Assembly (NCBI GenBank): GCA_017999365.1
Contig: JAGNLW010000004.1
Coordinates: 124,001 to 188,000, forward strand
Reading direction: 5' to 3'
DNA: 64,000 nt
Origin: Candidatus Aminicenantota bacterium
GTDB taxonomy: Bacteria; Acidobacteriota; Aminicenantia; Aminicenantales; Saccharicenantaceae
Position numbers and translations under genes: made by a program. Positions 33,615 to 43,239 of this stretch are shown here, one piece after another. Each line of letters opens with the position of its first letter. The first letter of the stretch is position 1. Under the pieces are notes generated by a model. It saw only the letters and a program-made list of their open reading frames with translations, did no database searches and was not told the DNA's origin.

Positions 33615-35270
33615 ATGAAGGTTAGACAGCGCCCATCCATCCCCCTCTCCCTTCTCTCCGTCGCCCTATCGCTTCTGGCGGCCTGTTCTTCGGCCCCCAA
33701 GGCGGCCAAGACGACGCCCCGGCCGGCCCCTGTGACCGCTCCCGCCGTCATAGCGGCGGAACCGACGGTCGCCGAAAAGGGCCTCGCGGACAGATCCGCC
33801 GAGCAGCCGGTCACGCCTCCGGCCGCCCAGGACGCCCAGGCCGTGCCGGCCGGGCTCGAGGGCGGCGCCAAGAAAGACCCCGCGGCCCTTCTCGAAGACG
33901 CCTTCTCCGCCTACGAGGAGGCCCAGGCGGCCCTTGACCGGGAGGACATGGACGGCGCCCTGGCCAAGCTCGATGAAGCCTACGGGCTCCTCCTGAGGAT
34001 GGCCCTCCCGGCCGACTCCCCGCTCCTCCAGGAGAAGCACGACCTGCGCCTGCTCATCGCCCAGCGCATCCAGGGCATCTCAGCCTCCCGGACGACCCTG
34101 GCCTCCTCGGTCAACGGCTCCATCCCGCTCGTCGAGAACCAGTGGGTGGCCCGGGAGGTCAAGTCCTTCCAGACCGTCGAGCGCCGGGCCTTCGAGGAAT
34201 CCTACCGCCGCTCGGGCCAATACATGGACATGATCCTGGCCGAGCTGCGCAAGGAAGGACTGCCCGAGCAGCTGGCCTGGATCCCGCTCATCGAGAGCGC
34301 CTTCAAGCCGCGGGCCCTGTCGCGGGCCCGGGCCCTGGGCATGTGGCAGTTCATCCGCTCGACCGGCTACCGTTACGGCCTCAAGCAGGACAAGTACATC
34401 GACGAGCGCATGGACCCCCTCAAGGCCACCCGGGCGGCCATCAAGTACATGATCGAGCTCCACACGATGTTCGGCGACTGGACGACGGCCATCGCCGCCT
34501 ACAACTGCGGCGAGGCGGCCGTCCAGCGCGTCATCCGGGCCCAGAAGGTCGACTATTTCGACAGCTTCTGGGACATCTTCGCCAACCTGCCCTTCGAGAC
34601 GGCCCGCCACGTGCCCCGGTTCATCGCCACCCTGCTCATCGTCGGCGACCCGGCCAAGTACGGCTTCACCCTGCCGACGCCCGACCCGCCGCTCGCCATC
34701 GACACGGTCAAGGTCGACGCCGCCGTCAAGCTGGCCGTCCTGTCCCAGAACCTCGGCCTCGATGCGGCCGTCCTGGTCGCCCTGAACTCGGAGCTCCGCC
34801 ACGACTCGACCCCCAACTACCCCTACGACCTGCGCGTCCCGGCCGGCTACGGCGAACGCTGCCTGGCCTGCATCGTCTCTCTCCCTCAGTACATCCCGCC
34901 CGACGTCGTCACCGACCGGCACACCGTCCGGCCCGGCGACACGCTGGGCGCCATCGCCCGCCGCTACCGGACCTCGGTCGAGGCCATCAAGCGCCTCAAC
35001 GGCCTGCGCTCGAACCTCATCCGGGTCGGCCAGATCCTGCGCGTCCCCTCGCGCGGCGGCGTCGAGGCCCCGCCGGCCGGGGCCGCGGCCCCGACCACGG
35101 CCCAGCCGGGAGAGACCGTGACCTACGTCGTCAAGAACGGCGACAACCTGTTCCAGATCGCCAAGAACCACCGCACGACCGTCGAGGCCATCAAGGCGGC
35201 CAATTCCCTGGCCTCGGACATCCTCTTCGTCGGGCAGAAGCTCACGATCCAGGTCGGCAAAACCTCCTGA
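33615..35270 (+). CDS. mltD: MltD-like membrane-bound lytic transglycosylase with two LysM domains
   Basis: 551 residues. Lipobox SLLAAC (Cys24). An Ala/Pro-rich spacer and helical region precede an SLT (family 23) domain at about 195-350: catalytic E227 in IPLIESAFKPRA, GMWQFIRSTGYRYGL, AAYNCGE and YVPRF-like HVPRFIATL. Two LysM modules follow, about 437-480 (HTVRPGDTLGAIARRY) and about 505-549 (YVVKNGDNLFQIAKNH). It cleaves glycan strands, giving 1,6-anhydromuropeptides at the outer membrane. It is the first of four murein-related genes up to 38.4 kb. Confidence 0.93.
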   Translation: MKVRQRPSIPLSLLSVALSLLAACSSAPKAAKTTPRPAPVTAPAVIAAEPTVAEKGLADRSAEQPVTPPAAQDAQAVPAGLEGGAKKDPAALLEDAFSAYEEAQAALDREDMDGALAKLDEAYGLLLRMALPADSPLLQEKHDLRLLIAQRIQGISASRTTLASSVNGSIPLVENQWVAREVKSFQTVERRAFEESYRRSGQYMDMILAELRKEGLPEQLAWIPLIESAFKPRALSRARALGMWQFIRSTGYRYGLKQDKYIDERMDPLKATRAAIKYMIELHTMFGDWTTAIAAYNCGEAAVQRVIRAQKVDYFDSFWDIFANLPFETARHVPRFIATLLIVGDPAKYGFTLPTPDPPLAIDTVKVDAAVKLAVLSQNLGLDAAVLVALNSELRHDSTPNYPYDLRVPAGYGERCLACIVSLPQYIPPDVVTDRHTVRPGDTLGAIARRYRTSVEAIKRLNGLRSNLIRVGQILRVPSRGGVEAPPAGAAAPTTAQPGETVTYVVKNGDNLFQIAKNHRTTVEAIKAANSLASDILFVGQKLTIQVGKTS

Positions 35271-35299
35271 GACGGACCCGGCCCGCGGGCCGGCGGCGA

Positions 35300-35329
35300 T
35301 TGACTTCCCTTCCTCCGTTGGGCTAATGT
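35300..35329 (+). promoter_or_regulatory. Promoter of the SxxK hydrolase gene
   Basis: TTGACT (35300-35305), 18-bp spacer, TAATGT (35324-35329), 25 nt before ATG 35355, which has GGAGGA in front. Confidence 0.5.
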
Positions 35330-35354
35330 GGACGAAAACGCCCCGGAGGAAACC

Positions 35355-36269
35355 ATGCGCAAGAGCCTCGTCCCCGCCGTCATCGTCGTCCTGGCCGCGT
35401 CTCTCGTCCCGTCCGCCGCGGCCCAGGGCCGGTTCCCGTCCATCCTCGAGGCCAAGCTCCAGGCCGAGCTCAAGGCCGTCGAGAGCGGTCTCGACGGCGT
35501 CCTGGGCCTGGCCTTCAAGGACCTGACCACGGGGAAAACCCTGTTCGTCAACGAGCGCGAGGTCTTCCCCCAGGCCAGCTCCATCAAGATCGCCGTCCTG
35601 GCCGAGATGTTCAAGCAGGCCGAGGAGGGGCGGCTCGACCTCGACGAGTTCCTGCCCGTCGACGACGGCAACCGCGTCGCCGGTTCGGGCGTCCTCTACT
35701 TCCTCGGCCGGCCGTCCCTCTCGCTCTCGGTCCGGGACACGGCCGTGCTGATGGTCGTCCTGTCGGACAACACGGCCACGAACCTCCTCATCGACAAGGT
35801 CGGGATGGAGGCCGTCAACCGGCGCCTGGACGCCCTGGGGCTCCGCAAGACCCGGCTGCGGCGGAAGATGATGGACCTCAAGGCCGCATCGGAAGGGCGG
35901 GAGAACGTCTCGACGCCCCTGGAGATGATGACCCTGCTCGAGAGCGTCTGGAAGGGCGCCTTCCTCAAGGAGCCCGGCCGCAAGGCCTTTCTCGAGATGC
36001 TGGCCATCCCCAAGGACAGCCCCCTCCGCGCCGGCGTCCCCGAGGGCGTCGAGGTGGCCGAGAAGCCGGGCGAGCTCGAGGCCGTCCGTTGCGACTCGGG
36101 CCTCGTCCTGCTGCCGGGCCGGCCCTACGTCCTCAGCGTCATGACGACCTACCTGAAGCGGGACGCCGACGGCAATCCGGCCATCGCCCGGATCTCCCGG
36201 CTCGTCTACGAGCACGTCTCCCGGCTGGCCCGCTCTAGCGAGATCGGCCGGGTCGTGTCCGACAAATAG
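35355..36269 (+). CDS. Class A beta-lactamase-related serine hydrolase (SxxK family), exported
   Basis: 304 residues with a signal peptide (about 1-24, ending AAAQG). The acyl-serine site is S75-x-x-K78 (ASSIKI) and the SDN loop is S137-D138-N139. The third motif, K[TS]G in true enzymes, reads K237-P238-G239 (AEKPGEL). The RENVSTPLEM region stands where the class A omega loop would be. It belongs to the beta-lactamase2 group, whose members may be beta-lactamases or D,D-peptidases/esterases; the altered KTG makes classical beta-lactamase activity doubtful. ATG 35355 was chosen for its GGAGGA site and signal peptide. Its murein neighbours favour a cell-wall role. Confidence 0.82.
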   Translation: MRKSLVPAVIVVLAASLVPSAAAQGRFPSILEAKLQAELKAVESGLDGVLGLAFKDLTTGKTLFVNEREVFPQASSIKIAVLAEMFKQAEEGRLDLDEFLPVDDGNRVAGSGVLYFLGRPSLSLSVRDTAVLMVVLSDNTATNLLIDKVGMEAVNRRLDALGLRKTRLRRKMMDLKAASEGRENVSTPLEMMTLLESVWKGAFLKEPGRKAFLEMLAIPKDSPLRAGVPEGVEVAEKPGELEAVRCDSGLVLLPGRPYVLSVMTTYLKRDADGNPAIARISRLVYEHVSRLARSSEIGRVVSDK

Positions 36270-36281
36270 CCGCGGCCCGGC

Positions 36282-37406
36282 CTAGAACAGGCCGCCCCCG
36301 ACGCCGAGCCCCGGCCCGTCCCCGAGGACCAGGCGGTCGCCGACCACCTGGACGCCCCGGAAGGGGTCGTTGGAGATGAGCAGGGTGCCGTCGAGGTCGG
36401 CGTAGTCGAACAGCGAAGCCACGGCGGCCCCGGCCGAGATGCCGACCGAGGTCTCGACCATGCAACCGATCATGAGCTTGAGGCCCAGGGTCCGGGCCAT
36501 GGCCGCCAGCCGCACGGCCTCCTGGACGCCGCCGCACTTCATGAGCTTGACGTTGACGCCGTGGAAGTAGGGGGCGATGCGCGGGAGGTCGGACGGCTGG
36601 ATGAGGCTCTCGTCGGCGAAGACCGGGATCGGCGAGCGCTCCTTGAGCCAGGCGTAGTCCTCGAGCTGGACGGCCGGCAGGGGCTGCTCGATGAGCTCGA
36701 CGCCGCGGGGCGCCATCCACTCGATCATCTCCAGGGCCTGCTCCTTGGTCTTCCAGCCCTCGTTGGCGTCGGCCCGCAGGGGCTTGTCGGTGACCTCGCG
36801 GATGCCCTCGATGATCTTGCGGTCGTCGGGCGTGCCGACCTTGATCTTGAAGACCCCGAAGGCGGACGCCTCGCGGGTCTTCGCCTGCATGACGGGGATC
36901 TCGTCGATGCCGATGGTGTACGTCGTGGTCACGGGTTTGTCCTTCCCGAGGCCGAGGAAGCGCCAGAGCGGGACGTCGAGCGTCCGGGCGTACCAGTCCA
37001 GGATGGCCATGTCCAGGGCGGCCTTGGCGGCGTGCTCGCCGGGGGCGACGGCCTCGATCTCGGCCAGGCGCACGGCGTAGTCGCGGAGGTCGCGGTCGAG
37101 GACGGGCCGGGCCTGGTCGATGAAGGCGGCCGCGGTCTGGGCCGTCTCGTTGTAGCGGGCGATGGGGGCCGCTTCGCCGAGGCCGACGACGCCGTCCTTC
37201 TCGATCCGGACGAAGGCGTTGGTGCGGACCGTCCACGTGCCCCGCGACAGGCCCCAGGCGTAGCGGAGCTTGAGGTCGAAGATCTTGACCGTGACCTTGG
37301 CCGGGCCGGTCCCGCCCGCCCGGGGCGCGGCGGCCTTCGGGCAACCGGTGAGGAGCGGGGCGGCCGCGGCCGCGCCCGCGAGCTTCAGGAAATCCTTGCG
37401 TTTCAT
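36282..37406 (-). CDS. Dipeptide epimerase (L-Ala-D/L-Glu type, enolase superfamily), lipoprotein
   Basis: 374 residues. The lipobox PLLTGC (Cys22) predicts a periplasmic anchored enzyme; most characterised dipeptide epimerases are cytosolic. MLE-subgroup catalytic residues are K187 and K189 (FKIKVG), metal ligands D213, E240 and D265 (ADANEG, LIEQPLP, FADESL), and K290 (KLMKCGG). The DLDGT stretch (D337, D339) is the DxD typical of dipeptide epimerases that grip the substrate amino group. It would convert L-Ala-D-Glu from murein to L-Ala-L-Glu. It is convergent with the SxxK gene and divergent from the NlpC/P60 gene. Confidence 0.85.
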   Translation of the reverse strand: MKRKDFLKLAGAAAAAPLLTGCPKAAAPRAGGTGPAKVTVKIFDLKLRYAWGLSRGTWTVRTNAFVRIEKDGVVGLGEAAPIARYNETAQTAAAFIDQARPVLDRDLRDYAVRLAEIEAVAPGEHAAKAALDMAILDWYARTLDVPLWRFLGLGKDKPVTTTYTIGIDEIPVMQAKTREASAFGVFKIKVGTPDDRKIIEGIREVTDKPLRADANEGWKTKEQALEMIEWMAPRGVELIEQPLPAVQLEDYAWLKERSPIPVFADESLIQPSDLPRIAPYFHGVNVKLMKCGGVQEAVRLAAMARTLGLKLMIGCMVETSVGISAGAAVASLFDYADLDGTLLISNDPFRGVQVVGDRLVLGDGPGLGVGGGLF

Positions 37407-37424
37407 GCGGCACCTCTCGGCCGC

Positions 37425-37430
37425 ATTATA
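37425..37430 (-). promoter_or_regulatory. -10 element of the dipeptide epimerase gene
   Basis: Consensus TATAAT on the minus strand, 18 nt before the ATG with GAGAGGTG between; the -35 is weak. It adjoins the divergent NlpC/P60 promoter, so the two genes may be coordinated. Confidence 0.5.
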
Positions 37431-37432
37431 TA

Positions 37433-37461
37433 TTGAAAAAAAGCGCGAGAAAACCTATCAT
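37433..37461 (+). promoter_or_regulatory. Promoter of the NlpC/P60 gene
   Basis: TTGAAA (37433-37438), 17-bp spacer, TATCAT (37456-37461). ATG 37493 follows with AGGAGG in between. Confidence 0.62.
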
Positions 37462-37492
37462 TTCATCTCGGACATCGCCCAGGAGGTTCCCG

Positions 37493-38401
37493 ATGACCAA
37501 GGCCGTCCTCGCCGCGCTCCTCGCCGTCCTCTCCCCCGCCCTGGCCTGCGCCGCGCCCCAAGCGGACGCGCCGGCCGCCGCCGTCGTCTTGACCACGGTC
37601 GAGAACATGCACAGCGGCCCCTCCGCCGACACCGACGTCGTCAGCCAGGCCCTGCTCGGCGACAACGTCAAGGTCCTGAAGAGAGAAAAGAACCCGGCCG
37701 GCGAGGACTGGGTCCGCATCGCCACGCCAGACACTTACGAGGGCTGGGTGTCCGCCAAGGCCCTGCGCGTCCTGGAAGCCGGGGCCAAACCCTATGCGTC
37801 CGCGGGCAAGGTCTTCGTCGTCTCCGCGCTCCTGGCCAACACCTACCGCGAGACCGACGTCACCAAGCACAAGCCCCTCAAGGTGGCCCCCATCAGCGCC
37901 GTCCTCGAGCTCGCCGCCGAGAGCGGCGAGCGCTGGCTCGAGGTCGTCCTGCCCTGCGGCCACCACGCCTTCGTCCAGCGCGGCGACGGCGATATCCGGG
38001 AAGCCCCCTGGACCTGGCCGCGCCGGCCCGTCGAGGACATGATCGCCCTGTCCAAGCGTTTCATGGGGCTCCCCTACACCTGGGGAGGCACCTCGCCGCT
38101 CGGCCTCGATTGCTCCGGCTTCGCCCAGCTCGTCTACAAGATGAGCGGCATCCCCATCCTGCGCGACGCCGGCATCCAGATGACCGCGAGCGGCCTCCTC
38201 GAGGTCCCCAAGGGCCAGGAAAAGCCCGGCGACCTCGCCTTCTTCGGCCGGGCCATCGACCGCATCAGCCACGTCGGCATGATGATCGAGGGCGGGCTGT
38301 TCATCAACGCCACGACCTACCAGACCCCCTGCGTCCGCATCGACAACCTCAAAGAGGAGCGCTGGACGAAGATCTACCAGGCTGCCCGCCGACCGAAGTG
38401 A
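37493..38401 (+). CDS. NlpC/P60 gamma-D-glutamyl-L-diamino acid endopeptidase with SH3 domains (YkfC-like)
   Basis: 302 residues. Signal peptide 1-21. Two SH3-like domains follow: about 32-95 (NMHSGPSADTDVVSQALLGD) and about 105-165. The NlpC/P60 catalytic domain is about 178-300 with Cys207 (GLDCSGFAQ), His260 (ISHVGMM) and a third polar residue near Asn272. The SH3-SH3-NlpC layout matches YkfC, which frees L-Ala-D-Glu from murein tripeptides. The divergent neighbour epimerizes exactly that dipeptide. ATG 37493 was chosen for AGGAGG and the signal peptide. Confidence 0.9.
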   Translation: MTKAVLAALLAVLSPALACAAPQADAPAAAVVLTTVENMHSGPSADTDVVSQALLGDNVKVLKREKNPAGEDWVRIATPDTYEGWVSAKALRVLEAGAKPYASAGKVFVVSALLANTYRETDVTKHKPLKVAPISAVLELAAESGERWLEVVLPCGHHAFVQRGDGDIREAPWTWPRRPVEDMIALSKRFMGLPYTWGGTSPLGLDCSGFAQLVYKMSGIPILRDAGIQMTASGLLEVPKGQEKPGDLAFFGRAIDRISHVGMMIEGGLFINATTYQTPCVRIDNLKEERWTKIYQAARRPK

Positions 38402-38408
38402 GCGGAGG

Positions 38409-38447
38409 GCAGAAAACCCCCGGAGATACACGAAGCCGGGTTTCTGC
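38409..38447 (+). repeat. Imperfect inverted repeat after the NlpC/P60 gene
   Basis: GCAGAAAACCCCCGG (38409-38423) pairs with CCGGGTTTCTGC (38436-38447), a 12-bp stem with bulges. There is no T-run, so it may be an RNA-stabilising or factor-dependent end. A small TGCCC/GGGCA hairpin follows at about 38477-38491. Confidence 0.4.
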
Positions 38448-38491
38448 GAAATATCCGGAGAGATAGTCCTGCCGGTGTGCCCATAGCGGGC

Positions 38492-38528
38492 AAAAAAAAG
38501 GGGACATGTACGAAGCGTACATGTCCCC
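38492..38528 (-). terminator. Intrinsic terminator of the ribosomal-protein cluster
   Basis: Perfect 13-bp stem with a 3-nt loop (arms 38500-38512 and 38516-38528; outer part GGGGACATGTACG), followed on the minus strand by eight T (38499-38492). It lies 10 nt after the rplQ stop. Confidence 0.93.
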
Positions 38529-38538
38529 GGAGAAAGCG

Positions 38539-38951
38539 TTACTTGGCGGCGGGAGCCGGCTTCTTGGCGTCCTTTTTCTTCTTGACCTTGGCCTTGAACT
38601 CCGTCCCGACGAGCTCGAGCATGGCCATCGACGCGCCGTCGCCGGCCCGGAGGTCGAGCTTGACGATGCGGGCGTAGCCGCCGGGGCGCTCCTTGAAGCG
38701 CGGCCCGAGGTCGTCGAACAGCTTCTTGACCGCGGCCTCCTTGGTCAGGTAGGCCAGGGCCTGGCGCCGGGCGTGCAGGGTGCCCCGCTTGCCCAGGGTG
38801 ATCATCTTCTCGGCCACGGGCTTGACCGACCGGGCCTTGGCCAGCGTCGTCCGGACCCGCTCCTTCTCCAGGAACGAGGTCACGAGGTTGCGCAGCAGGG
38901 CCCGGCGGTGGGCCGTATTGCGGCCCAGATTCCCTTTCTTGACCTGATGCC

Positions 38952-38955
<4 letters not shown>
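38539..38955 (-). CDS. rplQ: 50S ribosomal protein L17
   Basis: 138 residues. L17 binds 23S rRNA near the exit tunnel side of the large subunit. The N-terminus MRHQVKKGNLGRNTAHRRAL and RFKERPGGYARIVKL are diagnostic. A basic, Ala/Pro-containing C-terminal tail (KKKKDAKKPAPAAK) follows the core. The ATG overlaps the rpoA stop (ATGA). It is the last gene of the alpha operon, immediately before the terminator. Confidence 0.97.
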
Positions 38956-39983
<1,028 letters not shown>

Positions 39984-39996
39984 GGCGTTCCTCCGC

Positions 39997-40623
39997 TCAC
40001 TTGGAGTACAGCTCGACGACCAGGTGTTCCTCGACCGGCAGGGTGACGTCGGCCCGCGTGGGCAGCGCCAGGACCCGGCCCTTGAGGTTGTCCCAATCGA
40101 CCTCGAGCCAGCCGGGCACGCTCTTGGACCGGTTCGAGGCCACCACGGCCTGGATGTCCTCGCTCTTGGCCGAGCGGGGGCGGTAGGCCACGACGTCGCC
40201 CGGCTTGACCAGCGCGGAGGCGATGTCGGCCTTGTGGTCGTTGACCCGGAAGTGGCCGTGCCCGATGAGCTGGCGGGCGTGGCCGCGGGACAGGGAGAAG
40301 CCCATCAGGTAGACGACGTTGTCCAGCCGGCGCTCGAGCATGGACAGGAGGTTCTCGCCGGTGACGCCCTTCTGGCGCTCGGCCCGCTCGAAGAAGAAGC
40401 GGAACTGCTCCTCGGACATGCCGTAGAACCTTTTCAGCTTCTGCTTCTCGCGGAGCTGGATGGCGTAGCCGAGGACGCGCTTGCGCGACCGTCCGTGCTG
40501 GCCCGGCGCGTAGGCCCGCCGCTCGAGCGGGCACTTGTCCGTCAGGCACTTGTGGCCCTTGAAATAGAGCTTGTTCTTCTCGACCCGGCACAGCCGGCAG
40601 TCGGCTCCTTGGAATTTCGCCAT
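39997..40623 (-). CDS. rpsD: 30S ribosomal protein S4, zinc-binding form
   Basis: 208 residues. Primary 16S rRNA-binding protein, also an autogenous translational repressor in other bacteria. The N-terminus carries a complete C-x2-C...C-x4-C set (C9, C12, C26, C31: DCRLC, KCLTDKC), the zinc form. The S4 RNA-binding domain follows (MLERRLDNVVYLMGF, RQLIGHGHFRVN). It sits 13 nt before rpoA. Confidence 0.97.
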   Translation of the reverse strand: MAKFQGADCRLCRVEKNKLYFKGHKCLTDKCPLERRAYAPGQHGRSRKRVLGYAIQLREKQKLKRFYGMSEEQFRFFFERAERQKGVTGENLLSMLERRLDNVVYLMGFSLSRGHARQLIGHGHFRVNDHKADIASALVKPGDVVAYRPRSAKSEDIQAVVASNRSKSVPGWLEVDWDNLKGRVLALPTRADVTLPVEEHLVVELYSK

Positions 40624-40640
40624 GGTGTCTCCTCCCCTCC

Positions 40641-41030
40641 TCAGACCCGCCGGCGGCGGCGGACGCGGCAGCCGTTGTGCGGGATCGGCGTCACGTCCTT
40701 GATGGACTTGATCTCCAGGCCGGCGGCCTGCATGGCGCGGATGGACGATTCCCGGCCCGCGCCGGGGCCCTTCAGGCGCACGTCGACGGCGCGGACGCCG
40801 GACTCCCGGGCCTTGGTCGCGGCATCCTTGGCCGCCAGCTGGGCGGCGAAGGGCGTGCCCTTGCGGGCGCCCTTGAAGCCGGAGGTCCCGGCGCTGGCCC
40901 AGACGACGGTGGCGCCGACGTGGTCGGTGATGGTGATGATCGTGTTGTTGAAGGTGGACTGGATGTGGGCCACTCCGAACCCGATCTCCCTCCGGACTTT
41001 CTTCTTCTTGGCGGCGGTTTTAGGCGGCAT
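40641..41030 (-). CDS. rpsK: 30S ribosomal protein S11
   Basis: 129 residues. Platform protein at the mRNA exit and E site. Conserved core [20 protein letters not shown] ([17 protein letters not shown]), [29 protein letters not shown], and the C-terminal [17 protein letters not shown] variant (VTPIPHNGC). The usual Lys-rich N-terminal extension is present. Gap of 15 nt to rpsM, standard alpha-operon order. Confidence 0.97.
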   Translation of the reverse strand: MPPKTAAKKKKVRREIGFGVAHIQSTFNNTIITITDHVGATVVWASAGTSGFKGARKGTPFAAQLAAKDAATKARESGVRAVDVRLKGPGAGRESSIRAMQAAGLEIKSIKDVTPIPHNGCRVRRRRRV

Positions 41031-41045
41031 GTGCGACGGCCCTCC

Positions 41046-41426
41046 TTACGCTTTCGTCTCTTTGATCTTCTTGATCCGCTGGCCCTTGGAGCCCTTGCGG
41101 GTCCGGGCGTTGGTCTTGGTCCGCTGGCCCCGGACGGGCAGTTTCTTCTTGTGCCGGAGGCCCCGGTAGCAGCCGATGTCGACCAGCCGCTTGATGTTCA
41201 TGGTGACCTCTTTGCGGAGGTCGCCCTCGATCTTCTCCCGCTTCTCGATGATCTGGCGGATCTTGTTGACCTCGTCCTCGGACAGGGCCTTGACCTTCTT
41301 GTTCCGGTCGATCTTGGCCTCGTCGAGCAGCTGGCGGCTCTTGGACCGGCCGATGCCGTAGATGTAGGTCAGGCCGACCTCGATCCGCTTGTCGGGAGGG
41401 AGCGTGATGCCTGCGATTCGTGCCAT
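41046..41426 (-). CDS. rpsM: 30S ribosomal protein S13
   Basis: 126 residues. Head protein that contacts P-site tRNA and forms the B1b bridge. [26 protein letters not shown] at the start, [19 protein letters not shown] and the basic C-terminal [17 protein letters not shown] are diagnostic. Confidence 0.97.
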   Translation of the reverse strand: MARIAGITLPPDKRIEVGLTYIYGIGRSKSRQLLDEAKIDRNKKVKALSEDEVNKIRQIIEKREKIEGDLRKEVTMNIKRLVDIGCYRGLRHKKKLPVRGQRTKTNARTRKGSKGQRIKKIKETKA

Positions 41427-41437
41427 GAGAACCTCGC

Positions 41438-41551
41438 TTATCCCTGTTTTTGTTTATGCTTCGGGTTGGAGCAGATGACCCGCACCACGCCCTTGCGCCG
41501 GACGATCTTGCAGTTCCGGCAGATCTTCTTCACGGATGCTTTGACTTTCAT
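41438..41551 (-). CDS. rpmJ: 50S ribosomal protein L36, zinc-binding form
   Basis: 37 residues, ATG 41551 to TAA. The typical tiny L36: [19 protein letters not shown] followed by [18 protein letters not shown]. The zinc ligands C11, C14, C27 and H32 are all present. It lies between infA and rpsM as in most spc/alpha junctions. Confidence 0.96.
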   Translation of the reverse strand: MKVKASVKKICRNCKIVRRKGVVRVICSNPKHKQKQG

Positions 41552-41562
41552 CGTCCCGTCCT

Positions 41563-41781
41563 TTATTTGAAGCGATAGGTGATCCGGCCCTTGGTCAGGT
41601 CGTAGGGCGACAGCTCCAGGAGGACCCGGTCGCCGGGCAGGATGCGGATGAAGTGCTTGCGCATCTTGCCGGAGATGTGGGCCAGGATGATGTGCTTGTT
41701 GGAAAGCTCGACCCGGAACATGGCGTTGGGCAGGGTCTCCAGCACGACGCCCTCGGCCTCGAACATGTCCTGTCTAGGCAT
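41563..41781 (-). CDS. infA: Translation initiation factor IF-1
   Basis: 72 residues, exactly the family length. S1-like OB fold that occupies the ribosomal A site during initiation: [54 protein letters not shown]. The start overlaps the end of map by 8 nt. Confidence 0.97.
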   Translation of the reverse strand: MPRQDMFEAEGVVLETLPNAMFRVELSNKHIILAHISGKMRKHFIRILPGDRVLLELSPYDLTKGRITYRFK

Positions 41782-42571
41782 GCGGGACCTCCTTGTCCGA
41801 CCCGGCCCCGGCGGCGGCCGTCGCCGTCCGGGCGCTGAGCACCTCCGGCCCGTTCTCGGTCATGGCCACGGTGTGCTCGTAGTGGGCGGCCAGGCGGCGG
41901 TCCCGGGTGACGGCCGTCCAGCCGTCCTCCAGGACCTCGACCTCGGGCCCTCCGGCGGCGATCATGGGCTCGATGGCCAGGGTCATCCCCGGCTTGATCT
42001 TGGGGCCGCGGCCCGGCGCGCCGAAGTTGGGGACCTGGGGCTCCTCGTGCAGGGCACGGCCGATGCCGTGGCCGACGAACTGGCGGATGACCGAGAAGCC
42101 CTCGTCCTCGACCGACCGCTGGATGGCCGCGGAGACGTCCGACAGGCGGGCGCCTTCCCGCATCTGCTCGAGGCCCTTGAAGAAGGAGCGCTCGGCCGCG
42201 GCGATGAGCCTCTGGGCCTCGGCCGGGACCCGGCCGACCGGCGCGGTCAGGGCGGAGTCGCTGTAGAAGCCCTCGTAGAGGACGCCGAAGTCCAGGCTGA
42301 CGATGTCGCCGTCCTGGAGGATGCGGCCTGAGGGGATGCCGTGGATGACCTCCTCGTTGACCGAGATACAGACCGAGGCCGGATAGCCCCGGTAGCCCTT
42401 GAAGGCCGGCACGGCGCCCAGCTCCCGGGTCCTCTTCTCGGCGTAGAGGTCGAGGTCGCGCGTCCGGATGCCGGGCCGGATGAGCGGCTCGAGCTCGGCC
42501 AGGACGGCCGCGACGATGCGGCTGCTCTGGCGCATGGTCTCGAGCTCGGACGCGGACTTGAGGGTGATCAT
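41774..42571 (-). CDS. map: Methionine aminopeptidase, type I
   Basis: 265 residues. It removes the initiator Met from nascent proteins. Metal ligands sit in the standard blocks: [16 protein letters not shown] (two Asp), [20 protein letters not shown] (His), [13 protein letters not shown] (Glu) and [16 protein letters not shown] (Glu). A short Ala-rich C-terminal tail follows. The ATG overlaps the adk stop. Confidence 0.97.
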   Translation of the reverse strand: MITLKSASELETMRQSSRIVAAVLAELEPLIRPGIRTRDLDLYAEKRTRELGAVPAFKGYRGYPASVCISVNEEVIHGIPSGRILQDGDIVSLDFGVLYEGFYSDSALTAPVGRVPAEAQRLIAAAERSFFKGLEQMREGARLSDVSAAIQRSVEDEGFSVIRQFVGHGIGRALHEEPQVPNFGAPGRGPKIKPGMTLAIEPMIAAGGPEVEVLEDGWTAVTRDRRLAAHYEHTVAMTENGPEVLSARTATAAAGAGSDKEVPHA

Positions 42572-43239
42572 CGCCCCTCCCCCGTCCCGGCCGGGCGCCC
42601 CAGGGCGGCGTCGATGACCCGGCGGACCCGGGCGATCTGGTCGGCGGCCGTCCCGTTGGCGTCGATCCGGTGGAGGTTGCCCTTGGCCGCGTAACGGGCG
42701 ACCAGGGGCTCGGTCTGGGCCCGGTGGGTCTCCAGCCGCTTCCGAATGACCTCGGGCGTGTCGTCGGCCCTCTGGACGAGGGCCGTGCCGCAGACGTCGC
42801 AGACGCCGGCGGTCTTGGGCGGCTTGTTGACGAGGTGGTAGATGGCCTCGCAGCGCGGGCAGGTCCGGCGGTTGGCCAGCCGCTCCAGGACGACCTCGTC
42901 CCGGACCTCGAGGTCGAAGACGAGCTCCGGCCCGGCCAGGCCGAGGCTTTCGAGGCTGTCGGCCTGGGACAGGTTGCGGGGGAAGCCGTCGAGGACGTAG
43001 CCGTCCGCGCAATCCTCCCTGGCCAGGCGCTGGCGGAGCAGGGCCAGGACGGTCGCGTCATCGACGAGGTTGCCCTTGCCCATCTGGGCGGCGGCGACCA
43101 GGCCGAGCGGCGACTTCTCCCGGACGGCTTCCCGGAGCAGATCCCCCGTGGAGATCTTGGGGAACCCGTAGGCTTGGCGCAGGGCCTCGGCCACAGTCCC
43201 CTTGCCGCTTCCGGGAGCGCCCAGGAGGATGATCCTCAT
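42568..43239 (-). CDS. adk: Adenylate kinase with zinc lid
   Basis: 223 residues. AMP + ATP to 2 ADP. P-loop GAPGSGKGT (residues 7-15), AMP-binding [11 protein letters not shown] and [11 protein letters not shown]. The long lid carries a Cys4 zinc site (CPRC...CDVC). The start and stop are both coupled: the ATG overlaps the secY stop and the TGA overlaps the map ATG. Confidence 0.97.
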   Translation of the reverse strand: MRIILLGAPGSGKGTVAEALRQAYGFPKISTGDLLREAVREKSPLGLVAAAQMGKGNLVDDATVLALLRQRLAREDCADGYVLDGFPRNLSQADSLESLGLAGPELVFDLEVRDEVVLERLANRRTCPRCEAIYHLVNKPPKTAGVCDVCGTALVQRADDTPEVIRKRLETHRAQTEPLVARYAAKGNLHRIDANGTAADQIARVRRVIDAALGRPAGTGEGR

